A stretch of 64,000 nucleotides of DNA from Vibrio pectenicida (GTDB taxonomy: Bacteria > Pseudomonadota > Gammaproteobacteria > Enterobacterales > Vibrionaceae): NCBI GenBank assembly GCA_024347015.1, contig AP024889.1, positions 868,001-932,000 of the forward strand. Direction: 5' to 3'. A program made the translations under genes and the position numbers. Each line of letters begins with the position of its first letter. Position 1 is the stretch's first letter. The notes beneath the pieces are model-generated. The model saw nothing but the letters and a program-made list of their open reading frames with translations, did not search any database and had not been told where the DNA came from. Below, piece by piece: positions 37,585 through 44,810 of this stretch.

Positions 37585-38979
37585 CTAGTTTATACGTAAG
37601 TCACGATTTGAATTTAGATAGTCGTTGATCAGCGAGTTTCGGTAAGTACCAAATGGTGCATCACTTGCTGAGTCTCTATGAGTGAGATATCGCCCTTGTA
37701 ACCGGACTGTATCGCCTGAACTAACAAAAAAGCTAACAGAGTCACCCGTGTCTAATTTTAGGCTTTTAGCAGTAAGCACATCATTGATGTATAAGCTATC
37801 GATATAAGTAGTCTCGTCTTCCAGCTCGGCAATTGTGAACTGTTTTACATTCTCAGGGACAGTAAAAGAATCTGAGACGGTAGTGTTTTGACCATCTGGA
37901 AGCAACTCTCTTATGTATACTGCCTGATCCGAAGTGAAGAACAAATGTGGGCAGGAACCACATTGCCATGCTCTGTTTATTGTATACATGTTGGTGATAT
38001 CAAAGTCATGTATGTCTACGGAGTGTTTTTTGTTTTGACTTTGAAAGCTAATAGATTTTGGTGCAATGAGCGTCCCAAAACTCAACATTTCTTCTAAGTC
38101 GTCAGGCGACCCTGATTGATGGCTTAGTTCTCTAAACCATTCTCCATCGGCAAATTTCGGGATTCTAGAGATTTCATTTGTTGTTATGCCTCCGATTGGA
38201 GTAATCAATATGCTTACAGGGATAACAACCGTTTCATTCGGCTTTATAGGCGCTCTAGGTAAAGTATAAGCTAGAGATTTGAGAGTAGCCTTAGAAGTGC
38301 TCTCGAAGGTTTGACTCAGGTGTGTTTCACTTTCTAATTGCTCAAAAATAATGTTGGTATCAGAGTTATTTGTAATGGTGAGGAATACCCCCCAAACACC
38401 TCTTAATATATATTCTTCGATCAAAGGCACCCCCCAACAGCCATGCTCATAGGTTCCGATGAGTGCTGTCGGAAACTTCTCGTGAACCTTATGATCAAGT
38501 ATTGCTCTTGTCAGAGGGTCATCTTCTGAGAGCTTTTCAAGCTCCTCAAACTCAGGTGATCTAATAGTATCAAAGTAAGGAAACCTACCTTGTCTCCCTT
38601 CAACAATCTCAGCTTCAGGGTATTCTTTTAAGTAATCTTCAACACTATTAAAGTTATTCCCATATTTACCCAAATCTCGATATCTTCCGCTCTCACTCCT
38701 TGTTAGCTCTTGAAGAGAAGTGAATACATTGTTTTCAACAAGCAACGGATTCATCACAGGGATAACCTCTAAGTTACTGTTTGCTATAGCAATTAGATCA
38801 TCAAAGGTCTGTGATACCAGATATTTGATAGACAGTGCTGGAAGAGAGGTCTGTGACTCGTTCAAAAATGCCTTCAGTTCCTCAAGAGAAAATTGAAACT
38901 GAGAGTTAATATGAACATCTCTCCCTGCCTGAATGTTAATAGACTCATCACCAGAGTCTATCTTCTGCTTGTTGAACAT
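37585..38979 (-). CDS. Unknown 464-residue protein with N-terminal INIQAGRD motif
   Basis: No family is recognised. Residues 8-22 are SGDESINIQAGRDVHI-like, a short beta-prone motif that is also at the C-terminus of the neighbouring 71-residue membrane protein. Residues about 25-190 are mixed helix with acidic loops; the rest is beta-rich (YILRGVWGVFLTITNNSDTN, IPVSILITP) and ends in RDLRIN. A CGSC pair lies near residue 335. The gene begins eight bases after the membrane protein gene, so the two form an operon. Matching motifs at the end of a membrane protein and the start of its partner are the layout of amyloid-type signalling pairs, but the function is unknown. Confidence 0.55.
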   Translation of the reverse strand: MFNKQKIDSGDESINIQAGRDVHINSQFQFSLEELKAFLNESQTSLPALSIKYLVSQTFDDLIAIANSNLEVIPVMNPLLVENNVFTSLQELTRSESGRYRDLGKYGNNFNSVEDYLKEYPEAEIVEGRQGRFPYFDTIRSPEFEELEKLSEDDPLTRAILDHKVHEKFPTALIGTYEHGCWGVPLIEEYILRGVWGVFLTITNNSDTNIIFEQLESETHLSQTFESTSKATLKSLAYTLPRAPIKPNETVVIPVSILITPIGGITTNEISRIPKFADGEWFRELSHQSGSPDDLEEMLSFGTLIAPKSISFQSQNKKHSVDIHDFDITNMYTINRAWQCGSCPHLFFTSDQAVYIRELLPDGQNTTVSDSFTVPENVKQFTIAELEDETTYIDSLYINDVLTAKSLKLDTGDSVSFFVSSGDTVRLQGRYLTHRDSASDAPFGTYRNSLINDYLNSNRDLRIN

Positions 38980-38987
38980 TGTAACTC

Positions 38988-39203
38988 CTAGAAACGTGTA
39001 TCTCTGCCAGATTGGATATTTATGGATTTCTTGCCTGACTTTATCTTTTGATTAGCCAAACTGCGCTTGTTCCGTATCTTTATTGTGAGCACAGCCAACA
39101 GAACTGCTGCAATACCAGAGATTACGTACGTTCCAAGACCACTAAATAACCACTCATGATTATCCTGTAGGTAATTTATAAACTTTTCAATGAGTTCCAT
39201 CAT
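38988..39203 (-). CDS. Small membrane protein with C-terminal INIQSGRD motif
   Basis: A 71-residue protein: an amphipathic start (MMELIEKFINYLQDNHEW), one transmembrane helix (YVISGIAAVLLAVLTIKI, about residues 26-43), a basic linker, and a final SGKKSINIQSGRDTRF. The last part matches the N-terminal motif of the following gene, including SINIQxGRD. I infer a membrane-anchored effector that is triggered by, or assembles with, the 464-residue protein. Small single-helix proteins with a terminal signalling motif are known as pore-forming effectors in bacterial amyloid signalling. Two start codons are adjacent (39203, 39200). Confidence 0.6.
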   Translation of the reverse strand: MMELIEKFINYLQDNHEWLFSGLGTYVISGIAAVLLAVLTIKIRNKRSLANQKIKSGKKSINIQSGRDTRF

Positions 39204-39346
39204 GCTCTCTGAGTTGAATTTAATAAAAGGAGGTTAGTATTGGGCACTAGAACGTCGTTGTGCTCAAGTGATAATTTGCCTCAACCAAGTTCCTGAATCT
39301 TTGAGATGAGATATCTTCTATGCGTGCCCAATGTCGGGTAGAGATA

Positions 39347-39366
39347 GGGGGATTTGCATATCCCCC
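39347..39366 (-). terminator. Hairpin after the OLD-ATPase gene
   Basis: GGGGGAT (39347-39353) and ATCCCCC (39360-39366) with a six-base loop lie nine bases past the OLD gene stop on the minus strand. This GC-rich stem probably ends the OLD operon, leaving the INIQxGRD pair as a separate transcript starting in 39204-39346. No strong T-run is seen. Confidence 0.55.
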
Positions 39367-39374
39367 TTATAAGC

Positions 39375-41360
39375 CTATTTCATTCGTTTATTGATAAGTT
39401 TGAATAGCGACTCAAAGCTATCGATTACTTCTTCTGGAAGATAGTTTTCTTTTCCTTCGGAGAGTTTACCCATAAATATTCTTGCTGGTTTTGCTTTTAC
39501 AAACTGCTTCTTTAATCCGAAATCCTTCATCGCTTTTTCGAATCGTTTACAGACCCTTGGAATATTATCGTTGTATTTGAGATCATCAGTTATTTCATCC
39601 CTGTAGGCTTCCTCTGCGAGAGAAAGAAAGTAATCTGAACCAAAAAGGTCTTCAATATCCAATTCAGTGACATCGCTATCTATTGCTTCAGAAACTAAGA
39701 TGACGTTTCTTTTAGATAGCTTGTGATTAGCTATCAAATCGGTCTTAGTGGCAATTGCATCTTTCTCATGATCGAGTAACACCAATAGATTGAGGTGTTG
39801 AGACGACAACAAACTCACTAAGTATGGTATTTTTTGAGCCCCTCCAGCTGGAGTTATAGTTATTTTATCCATTAGACCTGTCCTACCCAGCGATTTCAGG
39901 TATTCAGACATCGAGGACAGGTACCAAAAATCCGTAACCCCTTCAACAACCAAATTGTTTGAACCGATAAATAGCGACTGAGAAACTTCATATCCGAGCG
40001 CCGCTTGTAAAGGGAATAACGTAGTTGAATCACCAGTAGGATCATTAGTAACTGTTGTTCCTTTTTCTTGGCATATATTCACGGTCTTAACCGTAGAAAG
40101 TTGCTTTGTTGGGACCAAGAAAGGTGAATGCGTTGTATAAATAATCTGATTGCTAAAGTCGTCATCAAGATGTTTTAACAAATCACTTTGAGATTTTGCG
40201 TGCAGATAAAGTCCTGGCTCATCTAGAAGAATGATCGCATTTTCTGCATCCCCGCCGTGTGTATCTGCAAAAAACGTAATATAGAATGAAAAGAACCACC
40301 TAAAACCTCGGCTCCTTTCGTTAAGGTTAACTTCAACATCATAAGTAGACGTTGGGTCAGATACGTAGGTATCAAAAAAGTTGCCATCCAAATTGAAGCG
40401 GACTTTCAACTCGCGGTCTGTCCATAAGCGTCTAATTTCACTGGTAACAACAGCCCCTGCTCTATTAACGAGCTGGTTTCGTGTCTCAGGATCTGATGCT
40501 AACTCTTGGAGCTTAGATGGGTCTATATCCGCAACCTTACACAATTTAATGAAACCCTCGTCCTCCGCAGTCAACTGGTGATTTTGTCTGTGCTGACTAA
40601 GGATGCTGAGGTTTTGATGTCCATCCAAATGTGGGTATTCATCGATATATACAAATACAGGGAGGCATTCCATTATAAAGTTACGGGCTTTTTTCTCTTG
40701 TTCGCCATCATCTAAAGCCATAACTATTTGTACGAACTCATCTTTCAGGTCGAGGAAGTCGTCTTGTTTTTCTAACGTGTATTGCGCGGCACCTCTAAGC
40801 ACTTGGTCATATTGGTCTAAAACTGCTTCCAACCAACTATTGGCAGAATGTGTAGCTGTTGCTTTCAGCATGCTTACCTGCTGCACAGCAGTATCGACGC
40901 TATCAGCATTTTCATCTGTTTTTAAAGCATCTAGTAGCGTAACTATTTTATCAATATTTCTGTTTATTGCTTTTATATCTAAGCTCAGGTCTTTTAAGCC
41001 GGAGAAACCAATATATCTAGTGCTTCCGTATCGGCGGGCAATAGTGACAGTTGAAACCTCAGACGCTCTAGGAAAAATCGAAGACAGGGATTCTCTTTCC
41101 TCCTGTGACAACCTCCATTCGGTGTTAAGGAATGGTGTGTTTTCATCCTGTTCAGCAAGTCTGCGATGGCGCGGGAAGTTCTTTATGGCTTCAATATCAG
41201 TTATGCCACCCGGAGGATTTAAGTGTTGAAGAGCAAGTAAAATGTTGGACTTGCCACTTTCGTTACGACCTAGTATAGCTGTTAAATCATTTGTCGTAAT
41301 CTCACCACTATCATTGATTGAACGAAAATTTCTAACTCGGAACTTAGTGAGTTTCATCAT
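39375..41360 (-). CDS. OLD-family ATPase with TOPRIM domain
   Basis: A 661-residue protein with an SMC/ABC-like ATPase: RVRNFRSI and ILGRNESGKSNILLAL (Walker A, about residues 29-44), Walker B AIILLDEPGLYLHAKSQ, and the switch histidine in YTTHSPFLV. The C-terminal TOPRIM part has NNLVVEGVTDFWYL and LLVLLDHEKDA, with acidic residues for metal. Unlike the Gabija gene it has no UvrD helicase next to it; instead an upstream gene eight bases away encodes a winged-helix membrane protein. It is probably a nuclease defence protein of the OLD class 1 style with a membrane-attached partner. I know of no named system with this pair. Confidence 0.75.
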   Translation of the reverse strand: MMKLTKFRVRNFRSINDSGEITTNDLTAILGRNESGKSNILLALQHLNPPGGITDIEAIKNFPRHRRLAEQDENTPFLNTEWRLSQEERESLSSIFPRASEVSTVTIARRYGSTRYIGFSGLKDLSLDIKAINRNIDKIVTLLDALKTDENADSVDTAVQQVSMLKATATHSANSWLEAVLDQYDQVLRGAAQYTLEKQDDFLDLKDEFVQIVMALDDGEQEKKARNFIMECLPVFVYIDEYPHLDGHQNLSILSQHRQNHQLTAEDEGFIKLCKVADIDPSKLQELASDPETRNQLVNRAGAVVTSEIRRLWTDRELKVRFNLDGNFFDTYVSDPTSTYDVEVNLNERSRGFRWFFSFYITFFADTHGGDAENAIILLDEPGLYLHAKSQSDLLKHLDDDFSNQIIYTTHSPFLVPTKQLSTVKTVNICQEKGTTVTNDPTGDSTTLFPLQAALGYEVSQSLFIGSNNLVVEGVTDFWYLSSMSEYLKSLGRTGLMDKITITPAGGAQKIPYLVSLLSSQHLNLLVLLDHEKDAIATKTDLIANHKLSKRNVILVSEAIDSDVTELDIEDLFGSDYFLSLAEEAYRDEITDDLKYNDNIPRVCKRFEKAMKDFGLKKQFVKAKPARIFMGKLSEGKENYLPEEVIDSFESLFKLINKRMK

Positions 41361-41368
41361 TATTCCTT

Positions 41369-41878
41369 TTAAGAACTACTACTGACAATCTGCGCTAGAA
41401 TCGCCGCTATTGCCGTGGCAAAAGCACCAGTCAGCGCAACCCAAACCTTCATATTGTTGTGTCTTGAGTCTTCTTTAAGACGTCGATTCTCGGCTTCTAA
41501 CCCAATCATATTTGTTACTAGGTTAAGGAGTATCTGCATTTCTTCAGAGGACAATGGTGCTGACCATTCCTTGAGACTGCTTTCTCCCTCAATTTGTTTC
41601 TTAACTCTTCTCGCATACCTGATATGCAGAGAGTACAAAGGTTCTTTCTGGGCACTTAGATTAGAGGATTTTCTAAAAAAGGCGGGGTATCCATCAAGAA
41701 CATTCTCTACATCTTCTACATCCAAGCCAATGCTATCAGCTATGTTTCTTGGTGTTCTGCTGTTCCATTTTTCATGAGCACCTAGATGCTGAATTAATGC
41801 GACTAAACAGTGAAAATCGTTTGTAAAACTACGCTCGACGACCTCAGAAACGAGTGTAATTGGTTTCGCGTTATCCAT
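41369..41878 (-). CDS. Winged-helix protein with C-terminal membrane anchor, partner of the OLD ATPase
   Basis: A 169-residue protein of unknown family. Residues about 15-70 resemble a winged helix (FHCLVALIQHLGAHEKWNSR then PRNIADSIGLDVEDVENVLD), followed by a helical stretch with charged residues, and one transmembrane helix near the end (VWVALTGAFATAIAAILAQIV). It is upstream of the OLD ATPase in the same operon, with an eight-base gap. It may hold the ATPase at the membrane or sense a trigger. Confidence 0.55.
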   Translation of the reverse strand: MDNAKPITLVSEVVERSFTNDFHCLVALIQHLGAHEKWNSRTPRNIADSIGLDVEDVENVLDGYPAFFRKSSNLSAQKEPLYSLHIRYARRVKKQIEGESSLKEWSAPLSSEEMQILLNLVTNMIGLEAENRRLKEDSRHNNMKVWVALTGAFATAIAAILAQIVSSSS

Positions 41879-42353
41879 TTTATTAGCTTACCTATTGAAT
41901 ATGTCATATTTAGAGACCACACTGAAGGTGCCTCCTATTAGCTCGTTGTTATTTTTTGAGCATACCAGACAGAACATAGAGTGATAATCGTTACTCATTG
42001 TTTTTACTTAAAACTTAACGATGATTTACCCAAAACTAGATAGCTCTTCAATAATCAAGTTTAGCTTTGGGTGTGGAGTGTTTTCTGAGTCAATTGATAC
42101 AGCGATCTTTCTGTTACCCATAATCCGTGCGTGGCTATCTCTTATGTGGTTAGTTGCACTATATAGTCATAAGTAATATTTGTTCAAATGGGAGTGCTCA
42201 GAAATGTTATGAATAACAACTCTAAACAGAAAAGGGGCATTTTTGATTTTGACTGATTTGTGCAACAGACTGTTGCACAATTAGAAGATTGGATTGGAGT
42301 TGTTGCAGAATTTGCAACAACTGAGGCTTTCCTCGAAGCCTTAGTATTTGATA
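41879..42353. other. Intergenic region with three hairpins
   Basis: No convincing gene is present in 475 bases. The interval contains the promoter side of the OLD operon and the cluster of inverted repeats listed next. An 82-codon minus frame at 42184-42432 has no ribosome site and overlaps the small gene at 42354-42449, so I do not call it. Confidence 0.5.
42258..42341. repeat. Cluster of three inverted repeats
   Basis: TTGTGCAACAG-A-CTGTTGCACAA (42258-42280) has 11-base arms; AGTTGTTGCA-GAATT-TGCAACAACT (42298-42322) has ten-base arms; AGGCTT-TCCTCG-AAGCCT (42324-42341) has six-base arms. The first two share the TTGTTGCA/TGCAACA core. They could be terminators for the small gene upstream, res-like sites for the serine recombinase, or a structured RNA. 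Confidence 0.65.
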
Positions 42354-42449
42354 CTAGAAAAGTATGTATCCGAGTGTTAGGCCCACAACCATTATGATGA
42401 TACTGGTTAACGTCATATTGTTGTCGACCCATTCATCAAGCTTACTCAT
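42354..42449 (-). CDS. 31-residue membrane peptide, translationally coupled
   Basis: The ATG at 42449 overlaps the stop codon of the upstream gene (ATGAGTAA). The 31-residue product has a hydrophilic start (MSKLDEWVDNN) and a single transmembrane helix (LTSIIIMVVGLTLGYILF). The overlap and the clean membrane design make it credible despite the size. It may be a membrane toxin or effector controlled by the upstream protein. Confidence 0.5.
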   Translation of the reverse strand: MSKLDEWVDNNMTLTSIIIMVVGLTLGYILF

Positions 42450-42840
42450 TCGAAGTTCCTCTTTCTTTGCTAATCATGTCAAAACCATGTTCAACTCCAT
42501 AAATTACTTCACGTAGAAGTGCCTTATTTGATGAATTCAAATTAGCAATGACTCGACCAATTTCATTACCCAAGTCACAAAACTCAATATCACCATCTGG
42601 AAGGCTATCAAGTGCTAACTTGAGGTTTGAAAGAAAAATATCAGGGTTCAGCAATTCTAAACTAGGTTCATCGAAAACCTCATTTCGGTTGGCCATGAAA
42701 TCATCTGTAACCCGTTCTCCCCCGTCGGCGAAGGATATCCAATCAGGTTTTGTTTCGCTCTTTGCAAGCAAATCACTGTGGGTATTATAAGGAGTCATCC
42801 CTTCTAGCAACTCTTTTTCGGTCAACTTTTTCTTGCTCAT
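42442..42840 (-). CDS. Hypothetical 132-residue protein with MazE-like N-terminal motif
   Basis: The start is the ATG at 42840 (MSKKKLTEKELLEGMTP); a TTG three codons upstream is less likely. The opening LLEGMTPYNTHSDLL resembles the toxin-binding LLxGxTPxNxH tail of MazE-like antitoxins, but at the wrong end of the protein. The remainder is acidic (PDGDIEFCDLGNE) with a helical C-terminus. It is followed by a coupled membrane peptide, so a regulator/effector pair is possible. No firm family. Confidence 0.45.
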   Translation of the reverse strand: MSKKKLTEKELLEGMTPYNTHSDLLAKSETKPDWISFADGGERVTDDFMANRNEVFDEPSLELLNPDIFLSNLKLALDSLPDGDIEFCDLGNEIGRVIANLNSSNKALLREVIYGVEHGFDMISKERGTSNE

Positions 42841-42982
42841 CGCATACAACCTGACAGGATATTTAGATTAGTTGCAGTATAGCAAAATCAGCTAGACTGC
42901 CGTTAGAACGAATACGCTGAAACAAACTTCGGGGCAAAAACGAGTTTGCGAAAAGTGAGGGACGTCAGGCAAATTAGGCTTG

Positions 42983-43636
42983 CTATGAGAACATGTCCAC
43001 CTGAAATTCAGCTTTTTTGTTATGAAGTCCACGGGCTTCCAACCAAGAGTAGAATCGACTTCGAGAAATCGATACACCACGTTCGTTTAGTTGCCTAAGA
43101 ATTTCAGCTTTGGTGGTCTTTGTGTCGAGAAGGTTCAATATAAACGCTGTATGCTCATCAAGCCTTGATTTCACCTTCTGCCCCTTCTGACGACCAGATG
43201 ATAGCCCTTTGGCCTTTCGTTTAGCGTGGCCAGTTTTAGCTCGCTCAGAGCGCTTCTGGGCTTCTACAGCGCTGGCAAAAGACTGCCCAATAACCGTAAA
43301 AATGATTTCAGCATTATCAACGTTCTCTGAGCTTATGATGGTGTCGTTGTATGCTAAGTGTAGCTCTCCGTATGAGGCTATTTGACCAATGGCACCTACT
43401 AGCTCCATAACTTTATGGCGACCCAACCGAGTGATATCCGATACAATGATACTTTGTTGAGAGGTGATGAGAGAAAATAACTTCCGCTCGCTCAACTCTG
43501 TCTTGGTGGCAGACTCGTGCTCTTCTATCCAATCCGTTATTTGTATGCCACGTTTAGCAGCGTACGCCTTGATAGCTTCTCTTTGTGATTCGCCATCGGC
43601 TCTTTGTGAATCTGATACTCGAATGTAGCCAATCAT
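42983..43636 (-). CDS. Serine recombinase (resolvase/invertase family)
   Basis: A 217-residue protein with the N-terminal catalytic domain MIGYIRVSDSQ (the serine in RVS is the nucleophile) and SIIVSDITRLGRHKVMELVG, containing the DITRLGR motif. The C-terminal part has GLSSGRQKGQKVKSRLD followed by a helix-turn-helix with ILRQLNERGVSISRSRFYSWL. The length is that of small resolvases/invertases. It is 38 bases downstream of the island's bcp copy. It could resolve island dimers or be a remnant of a second element. Confidence 0.85.
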   Translation of the reverse strand: MIGYIRVSDSQRADGESQREAIKAYAAKRGIQITDWIEEHESATKTELSERKLFSLITSQQSIIVSDITRLGRHKVMELVGAIGQIASYGELHLAYNDTIISSENVDNAEIIFTVIGQSFASAVEAQKRSERAKTGHAKRKAKGLSSGRQKGQKVKSRLDEHTAFILNLLDTKTTKAEILRQLNERGVSISRSRFYSWLEARGLHNKKAEFQVDMFS

Positions 43637-43674
43637 GCCTGCCCCCAAGTTAAGAGTTAATTGCTCATGGAAGC

Positions 43675-44139
43675 TTATTTGCTGTTTAGGTAGTCTAATA
43701 CGACTTCATGGTGATCTTTGGTCTTGAACTTATTAAATACATGCTCAAGGTTACCAGACTCATCAATCAGGAAGCTTGTTCGTACTACCCCCATATTTTC
43801 GCGGCCCATAAATTTCTTGAGTTGCCAAACATTGTACTTTTCACAAACTGTGTGGTCTTCATCGGCTAGCAAAGTGAAATTAAGCTCTTGCTTGTTGATA
43901 AAGTTAGTTAATTTTTGCGGTGTGTCTGGACTGATACCAAGAACAACAACATTGTGGGCATCTAACTCAGCTTTAGTATCTCGTAACCCTTTAGCCTGAA
44001 CTGTGCAGCCAGGTGTTGAAGCGCGTGGGTAGAAATAGAGCAATACCTTTTTCCCCTGAAACTCGGATAGCGTCACTGGGTTATTGTCTTGGTTATTCAG
44101 GGTAAAATCTGGTGCGATTTGTCCAGCTTCGATTGCCAT
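43675..44139 (-). CDS. bcp: Thiol peroxidase Bcp, complete copy carried by the island
   Basis: The 154-residue peroxiredoxin reduces peroxides with the cysteine in TPGCTVQAKG. It is full length and begins with MAIEAGQIAPDF (AAGGA upstream). It differs clearly from the native N-terminal fragment at 50823-51176 (for example AIEAGQIAPDFTLNN against NTLTAGAMAPVFSLQ) but its last 23 residues equal those of the native C-terminal remnant at 16722. It lies right behind the recombinase module and probably restores Bcp activity lost by the insertion. The residue corresponding to the E. coli resolving cysteine is K here and Q in the native copy. Confidence 0.9.
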   Translation of the reverse strand: MAIEAGQIAPDFTLNNQDNNPVTLSEFQGKKVLLYFYPRASTPGCTVQAKGLRDTKAELDAHNVVVLGISPDTPQKLTNFINKQELNFTLLADEDHTVCEKYNVWQLKKFMGRENMGVVRTSFLIDESGNLEHVFNKFKTKDHHEVVLDYLNSK

Positions 44140-44306
44140 TGGTTTTGTCCTTACTTTCTCAATTAATGGTATTTGGCGTAGCGTTATTCGCCACGTCCTT
44201 TTTAGTGCATTTTTATTACGTTAGAGTGTACGTTTTTATCGTTAATTCAGTGTCCTGTCTAGTTATTACGCTAAACAGGACGCTCCTTAGATTTGACGGA
44301 CCAAAG

Positions 44307-44810
44307 CTACTTTGGTTTTCTAAATTGGGGGGCAATCACGTTGTCTGAGCGAGATGAGGCGATTTTATCCATCGCCTTTTCTCTCTGATTTTCATGAAGC
44401 ATATCCATAAGCTCTTGAACGATTTTTATATGAGTGGCAACTTGAGTGGCTAATGCTTCCTTGTGGCTTTGAGCTTCGTCGTAGTATTCTTTTTTCTTCT
44501 TATTCGCTTGCGCTCTCTCACCTTTCAGCGACTTTATCTCTTTTTGAAGCATCTCAATAGGAGAGTCAGCGGTTTCATCCTGAGCAACTTGTACTTCTAA
44601 TGATTTATTTTTTATCATTAAAACGACGTCGTTATGCCTTCTGAGTGCGCCAGCGGAAAGGCCCGCTTCTTTTTCAACATTGCTATTGTTGATTTTGAGC
44701 TTGCCCTTTCGGGCTTTATTGCGCAGTTCTTTCGACGTCAACTTCGTAACATCGCTATCTAAAAGCCTTTCCAATGCTTTGATGAGCTTATTTTTAGTTA
44801 TCTGTGACAT
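44307..44810 (-). CDS. Small helical protein of the recombinase module (GinD-like)
   Basis: A 167-residue mostly helical, highly charged protein; residues about 80-145 look like a coiled coil (EMLQKEIKSLKGERAQANKK). The start at 44810 overlaps the stop of the third recombinase (TAATG). A small helical protein following three tyrosine recombinases is the four-gene GInt module as I recall. It may be an accessory DNA-binding factor comparable to TnpC of Tn554. It also has a KCxx-free N-terminal winged region (LIKALERLLDSDVTKLTSKE). Confidence 0.7.
   Translation of the reverse strand: MSQITKNKLIKALERLLDSDVTKLTSKELRNKARKGKLKINNSNVEKEAGLSAGALRRHNDVVLMIKNKSLEVQVAQDETADSPIEMLQKEIKSLKGERAQANKKKKEYYDEAQSHKEALATQVATHIKIVQELMDMLHENQREKAMDKIASSRSDNVIAPQFRKPK

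Noticed and set aside
42184..42432. 82-codon minus-strand frame
   Set aside because: It has no ribosome binding site, has low-complexity composition and overlaps the better-supported 31-residue membrane peptide and the hairpin cluster.
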